Shown here one piece after another: positions 17,979 to 29,918 of a DNA stretch of 32,110 nt. Position 1 is the stretch's first letter. Every line of letters begins with the position of its first letter. The translations under genes were made by a program, and so were the position numbers. Source of the stretch: Symbiodinium natans. Its lineage: Eukaryota > Sar > Dinophyceae > Suessiales > Symbiodiniaceae. Below the pieces are notes generated by a model. It was not told the DNA's origin. It saw only the letters and a program-made list of their open reading frames with translations, and did not search any database. The stretch covers positions 1 to 32,110 of the forward strand of contig CAJNDS010001145.1 of NCBI GenBank assembly GCA_905221605.1, read 5' to 3'.

Positions 17979-18145
17979 CGCAAGCCCCCCCACCCCAGCC
18001 CCCCATCCCCCCCAGCCCCCCCAAGCCCAACCAACAAAAATGTAAAACATTGAAAGGCAAAAAACAAAACCCGGCAAAACCCCCCAAAACCCCCCAAAAC
18101 CCGACAAAACCCCCCAAAACCCGACAAAACCCCCCAAAACTCCGG
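17979..18145 (+). repeat. short poly-C minisatellite and AAAACCCCCC array (B1)
   Basis: A reduced M-type end: CAGCCCCCC-like sequence (17979-18030), the linker CAACCAACAAAAATGTAAA shared with M2/M3, and an AAAACCCGGC/AAAACCCCCC/AAAACCCGAC array (18067-18140). B modules therefore end with the same right arm as M modules. Confidence 0.88.
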
Positions 18146-18169
18146 ACACAAACCCTATACAATTTCTAT

Positions 18170-18678
18170 AAACCCTAAACCCTAACCCTAACCTACCCCT
18201 AAACCCTAAACCCTAAACACCTAACCCTCAAACCCTAAACCCTAAACCCTAACCTAACCCTAACCCTAAACCCTAACCCTAAACCCTAAACCCTAAACCT
18301 ACACCCTACACCCTAAACCTAAACCCTAAACCCTAAAACCCTAAACCTAAACTAAACCTAACCTAGAACCCTAACCTAAACCTAACCCTAAAACCCTAAC
18401 CCTAAACCCTAAAACCCTAACCCTAAACCCTAACACTAAACCCTAAAACCCTAAACCCTAAACCCTAAACCCTAAACCCTAAACCCTAAAACCTAAAACC
18501 CTAAACCCTAAAAACCCTAACCCTAAACCATAAACCCTAAACCCTAAACCTAACCCTAACCCTAAACCCTAAACCCTAAACCCTAAACCTAAACTAACCC
18601 TAAACCCTAAACCCTAAACCCTAAACCCTAACCCCTAAACCCTAAACCCTAAACCCTAAACCCTAAACCCTAAACCCT
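18170..18678 (+). repeat. interstitial telomeric tract T11, long and irregular
   Basis: About 510 nt mixing CCCTAAA with CCCTAA hexamers, CCCTAAAA, CCTACA and other variants, mostly in the left two thirds. It is the most heterogeneous tract in the window. Confidence 0.93.
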
Positions 18679-18827
18679 CAAGGCCAGGATAAATAGAAAT
18701 TGTAGTGTTTCAATTTCAATTGCAAATTTCGACCCCAAAACATGCCCCCAAACCCCCTACCCCACTGCCACCCAACACCCATTAGTACTTCGGGAGGGCT
18801 TCCAGAGGGGCATCCAAGGGCGCTTAG

Positions 18828-19730
18828 GGGAACGCAAGGCTCCTTGGCTGCATTCACGCAGGCCTTGATCACATCCCGACCCAATTAGGGAGGGGAACGC
18901 AAGGCTCCTTGGCTGCATTCGCGCAGGCCTTGATCACATCCCGACCCAATTAGGGAGGGCAACGCAAGGCTCCTTGGCTGCATTCACAAAGGCCTTGATC
19001 ACATCCCGACCCAATTAGGGAGGAGAACGCAAGGCTCCTTGGCTGCATTCACGCAGGCCTTGATCACATCCCGACCCAATTAGGGAGGGGAACACAAGGC
19101 TCCTTGGCTGCATTCACGCAGGCCTTGATCACATCCCGACCCAATTAGGGAGGGGAACGCGAGGCTCCTTGGCTGCATTCACGCAGGCCTTGATCACATC
19201 CCGACCCAATTAGGGAGGGGAACGCGAGGCTCCTTGGCTGCATTCACGCAGGCCGTGATCACATCCCGACAGGGAGGGGAACGCAAGGCTCCTTGGCTGC
19301 ATTCACGCAGACCTCGATCACATCCCGACCCAATTAGGGAGGAACGCAAGGCTCCTTGGCCGCATTCACGCATGCCCTGATCACATCCCCACCCAATTAG
19401 GGAGGGGAACGCAAGGCTCCTTGGCTGCATTCACGCAGGCCTTGATCACATCCCGACCCAATTAGGGAGGGGAACGCAAGGCTCCTTGGCTGCATTCACG
19501 CATTAGGGAGGGGAACGCAAGGCTCCTTGGCTGCATTCACGCAGGCCTTGATCACATCCCGACCCAATTAGGGAGGGGAACGCAAGGCTCCTTGGCTGCA
19601 TTCACGCAGGCCTTGATCACATCCCGACCCAATTAGGGAGGAGAACGCAAGGCTACTTAGCTGCATTCACGCAGGCCTTGATCACATCCCGACCCAATTA
19701 GGGAGGGGAACACAAGGCTCCTTGGCTGCA
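18828..19730 (+). repeat. 65-bp satellite, A subfamily (A4 copy)
   Basis: About 14 units. It has the CCAATTA-less unit (about 19270) and the CACGCATTAGGG truncation shared with A3 (about 19498). Confidence 0.95.
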
Positions 19731-19777
19731 GGGTTTAAGGGTTTAAGGGTTTAAGGGTTTAAGGGTTTAAGGGTTTA
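19731..19777 (-). repeat. TTTAAGGG array, 6 units (A4)
   Basis: Forty-seven nt, identical in structure to A3. Confidence 0.9.
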
Positions 19778-19864
19778 CCGCGCTCTCCGGAGCAGCTGGC
19801 AGACCAAGCCTTCTTGCACGACCTCGCCCAATATCCCAACACATTTGCAATCCGAGAAGTCTAG
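19775..19864 (+). pseudogene. C-terminal fragment of a Josephin-like protein (A4)
   Basis: Same 29 codons as in A1, ending AIREV-stop at 19862-19864. The start and catalytic region are missing. Confidence 0.58.
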
Positions 19865-20022
19865 GCCGGCAGGGAAGGGCTTCAACGCACGCAACCACCA
19901 TGTCTGTAGAGGCAGCAAGAATGCACAGCAACCCCCCACCGCCTGCCAGGTTCCGCGGCTGCCGAGGACACAACGTCCATGTCTCACCGCCTGCAGCAGG
20001 GTCTGCGCAGACCAAAGCTTAG

Positions 20023-20358
20023 GTCAGGACCACCAATGTACGCAAAAGAAGCAACGAGCTGGCGTGGAAGAACATCCAGCAAGCTTGTGTAATTCCTCAC
20101 AGCAACACATCCACGACAATCCATCCACGCAAAGTTCTTGGCTCAATAGAAGCGAACTCACAAAAAGCGAATCGAACATACATTCTTGTCATAGAAAAAG
20201 TCCTAGGTAAGGCCCCGAAAAGTCGTGTCTTGCATTTGCCAAATACTGAAGACGAGTCAATATCTGCCCAAGAATTTGCAACCAGCAATTTAGAAAATCA
20301 GAACCCATGGCCCGCCAAAACCCCGGACGCAAACCCTGTAAGACCTGGCTGTGTATGA
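20023..20358 (+). other. unidentified open frame, possible exon (A4)
   Basis: Same 111-codon frame as in A1, ending TGA 20356-20358. No start codon is evident and the family is unknown. Confidence 0.3.
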
Positions 20359-20363
20359 CCGTA

Positions 20364-20677
20364 TTCGATGGGAGATGGTCTTGCAGTCCGTCCCCATGAA
20401 GGAAGCTATTCGATGGGAGATGGTCTTGCAGCCGGTCACCACTAAGCACGAACTGGAAGCAGCCGCGGACCTAGCACGGGGCAGCTGACGTCCTGCAATT
20501 TCCCAACACATTCGATGGGAGATGGTCTTGCAGTCCCTCCCCATGAAGGAAGCTATTCGATGGGAGATGGTCTTGCAGCCGGTCACCACTAAGCACGAAC
20601 TGGAAGCAGCCGCGGACCTAGCACCGGGGCAGCTGACATCCTGCAATTTCCCAACACATTCGCAATCCGAAACTTGG
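20364..20677 (+). pseudogene. duplicated Josephin-like middle segment (A4)
   Basis: Tandem 147-bp copies as in A1. The first is frame-broken, and the second encodes IRWEMVLQPVTTKHELEAAA. The catalytic His segment is deleted. Confidence 0.58.
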
Positions 20678-20982
20678 CACGAAAACAATGCGAACAATGC
20701 GAGAAACGAGAAAACCTAAAAAGCTTCAGTAGACAAGTCTCTCAAGCACCAACTTTGTTCGGGCTCTCCAACTGTTTTGCGCAAGGCCTCACCAAGCCTG
20801 GAAAGCCATATACAATTCTACCCCATCTACCCAACCCCCCCAACCCCAAAACACCCGTCAAGGCCTGCAGCAAGGATCCCCCTTCCCCCCTCCCCCCTCC
20901 CGCCCCCCCGGCCCACCCCCTCCCCCCACCTCCCCCAAGCCTGGGAAGCCATCGCATTTTTGTTCAAAAGCAAAAGAAAAAA
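20678..20982 (+). other. pyrimidine-rich spacer (A4)
   Basis: Same as 3525-3828, with TATACAATTCTA at about 20810. No gene is seen. Confidence 0.5.
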
Positions 20983-21092
20983 CCGGTCAAAACCCGGTCA
21001 AAACCCGGTCAAAACCCGGTCAAAACCCGGTCAAAACCCCGTCAAAACCGGTCAAAACCCGGTCAAAACCGGTCAAAACTCGGTCAAAACCC
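20983..21092 (+). repeat. AAAACCCGGTC array (A4)
   Basis: About ten units of 10-11 bp with the same variant order as A1 and A3. Confidence 0.92.
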
Positions 21093-21119
21093 CGGACACA
21101 AACCCTATACAATTTCTAT

Positions 21120-21406
21120 AAACCCTAAACCCTAAACCCTAAACCCTAAACCCTAAACCCTAAACCCTAAACCCTAAACCCTAAACCCTAAACCCTAAAC
21201 CCTAAACCCTAAACCCTAAACCCTAAACCCTAAACCCTAAACCCTAAACCCTAAACCCTAAACCCTAAACCCTAAACCCTAAACCCTAAACCCTAAACCC
21301 TAAACCCTAAACCCTAAACCCTAAACCCTAAACCCTAAACCCTAAACCCTAAACCCTAAACCCTAAACCCTAAACCCTAAACCCTAAACCCTAAACCCTA
21401 AACCCT
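21120..21406 (+). repeat. interstitial telomeric tract T12, 41 perfect units
   Basis: Two hundred eighty-seven nt, exactly 41 AAACCCT heptamers with no error seen. It lies between A4 and B2, the same joint that is a single heptamer between A3 and B1. Confidence 0.97.
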
Positions 21407-21539
21407 CAAGACCAGGATAAATAGAAATTGTATGTGATTCATTACGAATAGCTCGATTCCTGCAGGCAAAGAGGTTTAAGTAAATTGAACATATTGGCAC
21501 AGTTGACCCCTGCAAACCCTTATCCTGGCTCACTAGTTA

Positions 21540-24392
21540 CCTCAACTAGGGGGGAGAAGGCCAAGCTCCTTGATTGCATTCACACAAGCCCCGATCCCTG
21601 ACCCAAATTCAGGAGGCTAACGCAAGGCTCGTATTCACACAGGCTTTGATCACATCCCGACCTGGAATGCAAGGCTCCCGACCCAGTTGTGGGGGGGGGG
21701 GAACGCAAAGGCTCCTTCAGTTACATAAGCCCTGCTCACACACCGACCCAATTAGGGAGGTGAATACAAAGGCTCCTTGGCAGCATTCACACAGGCTCTG
21801 ATCACACCCCGACCCAATTAGGGAGGGGAACGCAAAGGCTCCATGGCTGCATTTACACAGGCCCTCATCACATCCCGACCCAATTAGGGAGGGGAATGCA
21901 AGGCTCCTTGGCTGCATTTACACAGGCCCTGATCACATCCCGACCCCATTAGGGAGGTGAATACAAAGGCTCCTGGGCTGCATTTACACAGACCCTGATC
22001 ACATCCTGACCCAATTCGGGAGGTGAACACTGCATTTACACAGGCCCTGATCACATCCTGACCCAAAGTAGGGAGAGAAACAAAGGCTCCTTGGCTGCAT
22101 TTACACAGGCCCTGATCACATCCCGACCCAATTAGGGAGGTGACTACAAAGGCTCCTTGGCAGCATTCACACAGGCCCTGATCACATCCCGACCCAATTA
22201 GGGAGGGGAATGCAAGGCTCCTTGGCTGCATTGACACAGGCCCTGATCACATCCCGACCCAATTAGGGAGAATCACAAGGCTCCTTGGCTGCATTTGCAC
22301 AGGTCTTGATCACATCCCGACCCAATTAGGGAGGTGACTACAAAGGCTCCTTGGCAGCATTCACAGAGGCCCTGATCACATCCCGACCCAATTAGGGAGG
22401 GGAATGCAAGGCTCCTTCGCTGCATTGACACAGGCCCTGATCACATCCCGACCCAATTAGGGAGAATCACAAGGCTCCTTGGCTGCATTTACACAGGTCT
22501 TGATCACATCCCGACACAATTAGGGAGGTGAATACAAAGGCTCCTTGGCTGCATTTACACAGGCCCTGGTCACATCCCGACTCAATTAGGGAGGGGAATG
22601 CAAGGCTCCTTGGCTGCGTTTAGACAGGCCCTGATCACATCCCGACCCAATTAGGGAGATGAACACAAGCCTCCTTGGCAGCATTTCCACAGGCCCTGAT
22701 CACACCCCGACCCAATTAGGGAGAATCACAAGGCTCCTTGGCTGCATTTACACAGGTCTTGATCACATCCCGACCCAATTAGGGAGGGGAATACAAAGGC
22801 TCCTTGGCTGCAGTTACACAGGCCCTGATCACATCCCGACCCAATTCGGGAGGGGAATGCAAAGCTCCTTGGCTGCATTTACACAGGCTGACCCAATTAG
22901 GGAGAGAAACACAAGGCTCCTTGGCTGCATTTACACAGCCCTTGATCACATCCCGACCCAATTAGGGAGGTAAATACAAAGGCTCCTTGGCAGCATTCAC
23001 ACAGGCCCTGATCACATCCCGACCCAATTAGGGAGGGGAATGCAAGGCTCCTTGGCTGCATTTACACAGGCCCTGATCACATCCCGACCCAATTAGGGAG
23101 GGGAATGCCAAGGCTCCTTGGCTGCATTCAAACAGGCCCTGGTCACATTCCGACCCAATTAGGGAGGGGAATGCAAGGCTCCTTGGCTGCATTTACACAA
23201 ACCCTGATCACATCCTGACCCATTTAGGGAGGGCAATGCAAGGCTCCCTGGCTGCATTTACACAGGCCCTGGGAGGGGAATGCAAGGCTCCTTGGCTGCA
23301 TTTACACAGGCCCTGATCACATCCCGACCCAATTAGGTAGAATCACAAGGCTCCTTGGCTGCATTTACACAGGTCTTGATCACATCCCGACCCAATTAGG
23401 GAGGTGAATACAAAGGCTCCTTGGCTGCAGTTACACAGGCCCTGATCACATCCCGACCCAATACGGGAGGGGAACGCAAGGCTCCTTGGCTGCATTTACA
23501 CAGGCCCTGATCACATCCTGATCCAATTAGGGAGAGAAACACAAGGCTCCTTGGCTGCATTTACACAGCCCTTGATCACATCCCGCCCCAATTAGGAAGG
23601 TAAATACAAAGGCTCCTTGGCTGCATTTACACAGCCCTTGATCACATCCCGACCCAATTAGGGAAGGGAATGCAATGCTTCTTGGCTGCATTCACACAGG
23701 CCCTGATCACATCCGGACCCAATTCGGGAAGGGAATGCAAGGCTACTTGGCTGCAGTCACACCACATCCGGACCTTGGCTGCATTTACACAGCCCTTGAT
23801 CAATTAGGGAGGTAAATACAAAGGCTCCTTGGCAGCATTCACACAGGCCCTGATCACAGCCCGACCCAATTAGGGAGGGGAATGCAAGGCTCCTTGGCTG
23901 CATTTACACAGGCCCTGATCACATCCCGACCCAATTAGGGAGGGGAATGCCAAGGCTCCTTGGCTGCATTCAAACAGCCCCTGGTCACATCCCGACCCAA
24001 TTAGGGAGGGGAATGCAAGGCTCCTTGGCTGCATTTACACAAACCCTGATCACATCCTGACCCATTTAGGGAGGGCAATGCAAGGCTCCCTGGCTGCATT
24101 TACACAGGCCCTGGGAGGGGAATGAAAGGCTCCTTGGCTGCATTTACACAGGCCCTGATCACATCCCGACCCAATTAGGGAGAATCACAAGGCTCCTTGG
24201 CTGCATTTCGCACAGGTCTTGATCACATCCCGACCCAATTAGGGAGGTGAATACAAAGGCCCCTTGGCTGCAGTTACACAGGCCCTGATCACATCCCGAC
24301 CCAATTCGGGAGGGGAACGCAAGGCTCCTTGGCTGCATTTACACAGGCCCTGATCACATCCTGACCCAATTAGGGAGAGAAACACAAGGCTC
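21540..24392 (+). repeat. 65-bp satellite, B subfamily (B2, large block)
   Basis: Colinear with 12390-15248, including the ordered linker variants and the internal long repeat (about 22970 and 23813). The G homopolymer near 21691 is 11 long instead of 13. Confidence 0.94.
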
Positions 24393-24395
24393 CAG

Positions 24396-25039
24396 GAAGA
24401 TGGCACTGTCCTGGTGGAAGGAGTGCAGGGCAAGACCGCTTCCCCAGCTCGTCTAGACTGCTTGCACAAAGCCTTGCAAGAGCTGAAAGCGCAGCACCGC
24501 CTCTACCAGGCAAACCCAGCAGTGGAGGGAGCCTTAACAAGAATGGAAATCATCCTCGCTGGAAAAGTGCAGCCGTGTACAAGCGCAGCGGCAACGACAG
24601 ACCGCGAAACCTCCCAAGGGCGCCAAACGGGGGAGCCCGGTGGCTCACACTCCTCGGCCTTGGGGGGCGAAGCGCAGCACTCGGAAAACGCAGCGGCCTC
24701 TGTCGAAACAATGGAAGAGAAGGAAGACAGGCTAGAGATGACGTACCTGATCCCAAAGAGCTGAAAGCCCCCAGAGCGGACACTGTGGAGCTGCAGAAAA
24801 TCCGAAGCACTTCGGAGCTCACGGACGACATGGACGTGAAGTTCTTCCCACACCTGTTTTCCACGGGCACAGGCGGATGGCAGAATGGATATGGAAGCTT
24901 CTCCCAATACGCTCGCAAGCTCTCGGGCAACATCAACGTGAGGATCGGCAACCAGCAGGCTCCAGGCGGGAGGACCAAGTACCAAGAGGGCAAAGGTCAG
25001 GTGTTTACAGCCCTGAGGGACATCCCAAAAAGCACCTGA
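24396..25039 (+). pseudogene. Helitron-N-like protein fragment, frameshifted (B2)
   Basis: Copy of 15252-15896 with one C lost from the CCCC run (ATCCCCAAAG in B1, ATCCCAAAG near 24752). The reading frame therefore stops at TGA 24762-24764, before the DMDVKFFPHLFSTGTGGW block, which continues intact in another frame to 25039. It also has a Ser-to-Pro change (GESGG to GEPGG) and a Lys-to-Arg change. This copy cannot encode the full fragment. Confidence 0.5.
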
Positions 25040-25080
25040 GATTGCTTATCACTGAGCATTCTTTAGAGAAGAGAGCGCAG

Positions 25081-25461
25081 CGCAAGGCTCCTTGGCTGCA
25101 TTTACCGGCCCTGATCACATCCCGACCGAACTAGGCAGGGGAACACAAGGCTCTGTGCCTGCATTTACAGGCCCTGATCACATCCCGACCCAATTAGGGA
25201 GGGGAATGCAAGGCTCCTTGGCTGCATCTGCACAGGTCCTGCTCACACCCTGAAGGGAACACAAGGCTCCTTGGCTTCATACACAGCCCCTGATCACATC
25301 CCTACCCAATTAGGGAGGCCAAGGCTCCTTGGCTGCGTTCACGCAGGCCCTGATCACATCCGACCCAGTCAGGGAGGGAATGCAAGGCTCCTTGGCTGCA
25401 TTTACACAGGCCCTGATCACATCCTGACACAGTTAGGGAAGGGAACGCAAAGGCTCCTTGG
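25081..25461 (+). repeat. 65-bp satellite, diverged units between the gene fragments (B2)
   Basis: Colinear with 15938-16318, with a few substitutions. Confidence 0.9.
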
Positions 25462-25868
25462 GGGCAGCCTTCTTCACTGAAGCGGACATGGACAACGCCG
25501 TGCAGGTTGTCCTCGAAGAAGGTGGGGTGGAACGAGGTGAAGCTGCAGAGGACCACGCGGCGCAAGGTGGCTTCTACTCCTCGGAAGTGCTTGCGCAGGT
25601 ACTGCAAACCAAAGCCATGGCTGCTTTTGGTCGTGTGAGGTGGCAAATGGACCTTCAACCCGTCGTGAGCAAGCACTATCTGGAAGCAGCTGCCGGGGCG
25701 GTGCAGAACCGGGACAACGCACACTGGGTGGCATATCGATATTTCCATGAGAAGATCTTCAGGTTGGACTCCCTGGCTCGTACCCGCAGAGCAGAGCAGA
25801 TACCGGAAGCCGTCTTCTTGGCGGAGCTCGCTCGACATCCCGCGACCTACTGCATCCGAGAGGTCTAG
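25458..25868 (+). pseudogene. Josephin-like deubiquitinase fragment (B2)
   Basis: Copy of the B1 fragment at 16315-16725. H89 and D104 (numbering from the TTG) are kept, with the same spacing of 15. Two replacements are visible: Pro36 to Gln just before GGFYSSEVL, and Asp74 to Tyr in SKHDLEAAA. The catalytic Cys segment is absent here too, and the frame again opens in satellite. The frame is open to TAG 25866-25868. Confidence 0.63.
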
Positions 25869-26191
25869 CCGCGGCTGCCATCTCCTAACAATGTTGTGAT
25901 GCCGCGAGGACACCTCTGGGGCTCCACGCCAACGTTTCACCCCCCCACAGACCAGCGTTCTCACGCGAGATCGCACAAGGCAAGGCAGAAACCAAGGCGC
26001 CAGCTCATGCTCATGTGATGGATGGATGTGTGGCAAGACTGGCGCCCCAGCAAACCTGAGCAACAACTGCGCCGCTCTTCTCTGCGGGCTCAAGATTAGA
26101 GTTACCCCAAACAAAAGACATGGTTTTCTTTCAGAAACCTATCCAAAAAGCGAGACGAGGTGTCGAAACAATCAAATCAATATCACCATGA
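25869..26191 (+). other. 3' flank of the Josephin-like fragment (B2)
   Basis: Colinear with 16726-17048 (one T-to-G near 25920). No gene is seen. Confidence 0.4.
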
Positions 26192-26629
26192 CAAGACGAA
26201 AGACAAGAATTACAAGCATTGGCTGTCAAGAACCAACATGCTCAACTTCTCCTGGCCCAGAACTGCAGACATGGACAGAAGACCACCAGACCTTCAAGCA
26301 TCAGGTCCGTCTCTTCCACGGAGTTCAGAAAGGTTTTAATGAATTGTTATATCAAATGTTGCCGAAGAGACACCTCCAGCAACAAATCAAATTCTTTTCC
26401 TCCCCGAGAAGGCTCAAGAGATCGTGGGACCGAAAATATTGCCCTTTCCACCCCAAATAGTCCGGACACAATATCCGATTTCATAGAACTGAAATCCGAA
26501 TTTGCAAAAACAATACCAATATTAATTGAAATTCCTCTATATTCTCTGAAATTTCGAGGGGGTGAAATGAACCATTATCATTCTAAAGAATTGCAATCCA
26601 AAAAATTATTCAAATTACAAGATATGTAA
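26192..26629 (+). other. unidentified open frame(s), possible exon (B2)
   Basis: Same frames as in B1 at an offset of 9143, including QDERQELQALAVKNQHAQLL. No product was recognised. Confidence 0.2.
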
Positions 26630-26761
26630 TTCAAATATTCGTGGAACCATATCAATTGTAATAATATATCGAAACTTCGAGGCTAACACCCACAGACAAG
26701 GGTCAACAAAGATTCGGGACATCAGGAGAATTATAATGAATACCCTCAAAAAGAACTCCCA

Positions 26762-27121
26762 GATCTTCAAGATTTTAATTCTGGAGGTTTTGATCAATTA
26801 TCCAGAAGTCCCCAGATCTTCCAAATTTGAATTCTAAAGATTTTTGGAGGACTTATTCAGATATCCAGTATTTATCAAATCCTTCAAAATTTGAATTCCG
26901 AAAATTCCAGAGGTTTTGAATCGATATCCAAAGATCCCCAGGCCTTCTAAATTTGAATCCTGGAGGACTGCAGGAGATTTTGATCAATTATCCAGAAATC
27001 CCCAGATCTTCCAAATTTGAAATCTAGAGTTTTGGGATCCATATCCAAAGATTCCCAGGCTTTCAAAATTTTAATTCTTGAGGTTTTGGGCCGATACAGA
27101 CCTTCAAAATTTGAATTCTGG
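26762..27121 (+). repeat. AT-rich minisatellite with AAATTTGAATTC core (B2)
   Basis: Colinear with 17619-17978; the same seven imperfect repeats. Confidence 0.8.
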
Positions 27122-27288
27122 CGCAAGCCCCCCCACCCCAGCCCCCCATCCCCCCCAGCCCCCCCAAGCCCAACCAACAAAAATGTAAAACATTGAAAGG
27201 CAAAAAACAAAACCCGGCAAAACCCCCCAAAACCCCCCAAAACCCGACAAAACCCCCCAAAACCCGACAAAACCCCCCAAAACTCCGG
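27122..27288 (+). repeat. short poly-C minisatellite and AAAACCCCCC array (B2)
   Basis: Same as 17979-18145. Confidence 0.88.
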
Positions 27289-27312
27289 ACACAAACCCTA
27301 TACAATTTCTAT

Positions 27313-27949
27313 AAACCCTAAACCCTAAACCCTAAACCCTAAACCCTAAACCCTAAACCCTAAACCCTAAACCCTAAACCCTAAACCCTAAACCCTAAAC
27401 CCTAAACCCTAAACCCTAAACCCTAAACCCTAAACCCTAAACCCTAAACCCTAAACCCTAAAACCTAACCCTAAAAACCCTAAACCCTAAACCCTAAACC
27501 CTAAAACCCTAAACCCTAAACCCTAAACCCTAAACCCTAAACCCTAAACCCTAAACCCTAAACCCTAAACCCTAAACCCTAAACCCTAAACCCTAAACCC
27601 TAAACCCTAAACCCCTAAACCATAAACCCCTAAACCCTAAACCCCTAAACCCTAAACCCTAAACCCTAAACCCTAAACCCTAAACCCTAAACCCTAAACC
27701 CTAAACCCTAAAAACCCTAAAACCCCTAAACCCTAAACCCTTAAACCCTAACAAACCCTAAACCCTAAACCCTAAACCCTAAACCCTAAACCCTAAACCC
27801 TAAACCCTAAACCCTAAACCCTAAACCCTAACCCTAAACCCTAAACCCTAAAAACCCTAAACCCTAAACCCTAAACCCTAAACCCTAAACCCTAAACCCT
27901 AAACCCTAAACCCTAAACCCTAAACCCTAAACCCTAAACCCTAAACCCT
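27313..27949 (+). repeat. interstitial telomeric tract T13, longest
   Basis: About 637 nt, some 90 CCCTAAA units with occasional AAAACCC, CCCCTAAA and CCCTAA variants clustered near 27460-27510, 27610-27650 and 27710-27760. Confidence 0.96.
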
Positions 27950-28097
27950 CAAGGCCAGGATAAATAGAAATTGTAGTGTTTCAATTTCAATTGCAAATTT
28001 CGACCCCAAAACATGCCCCCAAACCCCCTACCCCACTGCCACCCAACACACATTAGTACTTCGGGAGGGCTTCCAGAGGGGCATCCAAGGGCGCTTA

Positions 28098-28971
28098 GGG
28101 GAACGCAAGGCTCCTTGGCTGCATTCACGCAGGCCTTGATCACATCCCGACCCAATTGGGGAGGGGAACGCAAGGCTCCTTGGCTGCATTCGCGCAGGCC
28201 TTGATCACATCCCGACCCAATTAGGGAGGGCAACGCAAGGCTCCTTGGCTGCATTCACAAAGGCCTTGATCACATCCCGACCCAATTAGGGAGGAGAACG
28301 CAAGGCTACTTGGCTGCATTCACGCAGGCCTTGATCACATCCCGACCCAATTAGGGAGGGGAACACAAGGCTCCTTGGCTGCATTCACGCAGGCCTTGAT
28401 CACATCCCGACCCAATTAGGGAGGGGAACGCGAGGCTCCTTGGCTGCATTCACGCAGGCCGTGATCACATCCCGACAGGGAGGGGAACGCAAGGCTCCTT
28501 GGCTGCATTCACGCAGGCCTCGATCACATCCCGACCCAATTAGGGAGGAACGCAAGGCTCCTTGGCCGCATTCACGCAGGCCCTGATCACATCCCGACCC
28601 AATTAGGGAGGGGAACAAGGCTCCTTGGCTGCATTCACGCAGGCCTTGATCACATCCCGACCCAATTAGGGAGGGGAACGCAAGGCTCCAACGCAAGGCT
28701 CCTTGGCTGCATTCACGCAGGCCTTGATCACATCCCGACCCAATTAGGGAGGGGAACGCAAGGCTCCTTGGCTGCATTCACGCAGGCCTTGATCACATCC
28801 CGACCCAATTAGGGAGGGGAACGCAAGGCTCCTTGGCTGCATTCACGCAGGCCTTGATCACATCCCGACCCAATTAGGGAGGAGAACGCAAGGCTACTTA
28901 GCTGCATTCACGCAGGCCTTGATCACATCCCGACCCAATTAGGGAGGGGAACACAAGGCTCCTTGGCTGCA
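28098..28971 (+). repeat. 65-bp satellite, A subfamily (A5 copy)
   Basis: About 13 units. It has the CCAATTA-less unit (about 28475) and GGCTCCAACGCAAGG (about 28684), comparable to the ACTCCAACGCAAGG insertion of A1/A2. Confidence 0.95.
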
Positions 28972-29018
28972 GGGTTTAAGGGTTTAAGGGTTTAAGGGTT
29001 TAAGGGTTTAAGGGTTTA
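28972..29018 (-). repeat. TTTAAGGG array, 6 units (A5)
   Basis: Forty-seven nt, as in A3 and A4. Confidence 0.9.
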
Positions 29019-29105
29019 CCGCGCTCTCCGGAGCAGCTGGCAGACCAAGCCTTCTTGCACGACCTCGCCCAATATCCCAACACATTTGCAATCCGAGAAG
29101 TCTAG
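29016..29105 (+). pseudogene. C-terminal fragment of a Josephin-like protein (A5)
   Basis: Same 29 codons as in A1, ending AIREV-stop at 29103-29105. Confidence 0.58.
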
Positions 29106-29263
29106 GCCGGCAGGGAAGGGCTTCAACGCACGCAACCACCATGTCTGTAGAGGCAGCAAGAATGCACAGCAACCCCCCACCGCCTGCCAGGTTCCGCGGC
29201 TGCCGAGGACACAACGTCCATGTCTCACCGCCTGCAGCAGGGTCTGCGCAGACCAAAGCTTAG

Positions 29264-29599
29264 GTCAGGACCACCAATGTACGCAAAAGAAGCAACGAGC
29301 TGGCGTGGAAGAACATCCAGCAAGCTTGTGTAATTCCTCACAGCAACACATCCACGACAATCCATCCACGCAAAGTTCTTGGCTCAATAGAAGCGAACTC
29401 ACAAAAAGCGAATCGAACATACATTCTTGTCATAGAAAAAGTCCTAGGTAAGGCCCCGAAAAGTCGTGTCTTGCATTTGCCAAATACTGAAGACGAGTCA
29501 ATATCTGCCCAAGAATTTGCAACCAGCAATTTAGAAAATCAGAACCCATGGCCCGCCAAAACCCCGGACGCAAACCCTGTAAGACCTGGCTGTGTATGA
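29264..29599 (+). other. unidentified open frame, possible exon (A5)
   Basis: Same 111-codon frame as in A1, ending TGA 29597-29599. The family is unknown. Confidence 0.3.
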
Positions 29600-29604
29600 C
29601 CGTA

Positions 29605-29918
29605 TTCGATGGGAGATGGTCTTGCAGTCCGTCCCCATGAAGGAAGCTATTCGATGGGAGATGGTCTTGCAGCCGGTCACCACTAAGCACGAACTGGAAG
29701 CAGCCGCGGACCTAGCACGGGGCAGCTGACGTCCTGCAATTTCCCAACACATTCGATGGGAGATGGTCTTGCAGTCCCTCCCCATGAAGGAAGCTATTCG
29801 ATGGGAGATGGTCTTGCAGCCGGTCACCACTAAGCACGAACTGGAAGCAGCCGCGGACCTAGCACCGGGGCAGCTGACATCCTGCAATTTCCCAACACAT
29901 TCGCAATCCGAAACTTGG
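29605..29918 (+). pseudogene. duplicated Josephin-like middle segment (A5)
   Basis: Same two tandem 147-bp copies as in A1 and A4. Confidence 0.58.

Larger units (their letters stand above)
12257..18169 (+). repeat. module B1
   Basis: The 5.9-kb module has ends ATAGAAATTGTAT 12271-12283 and TACAATTTCTAT 18158-18169. After a unique leader (12284-12390), which retains part of the M-module hairpin flank (CATTACGAATAGCTCG), come satellite, a Helitron-N-like fragment, more satellite, a Josephin-like fragment, a gene-flank region, an AT-rich minisatellite and an AAAACCCCCC array. B2 is a full second copy 9.1 kb downstream, and B3 a partial third. Confidence 0.87.
18679..21119 (+). repeat. module A4
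   Basis: Ends are ATAGAAATTGTA 18693-18704 and TACAATTTCTAT 21108-21119. The layout is as in A3. No indel damage was noticed. Confidence 0.87.
21407..27312 (+). repeat. module B2
   Basis: Ends are ATAGAAATTGTAT 21421-21433 and TACAATTTCTAT 27301-27312. It is colinear with B1 over 5.9 kb with scattered substitutions and small indels. Confidence 0.87.
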
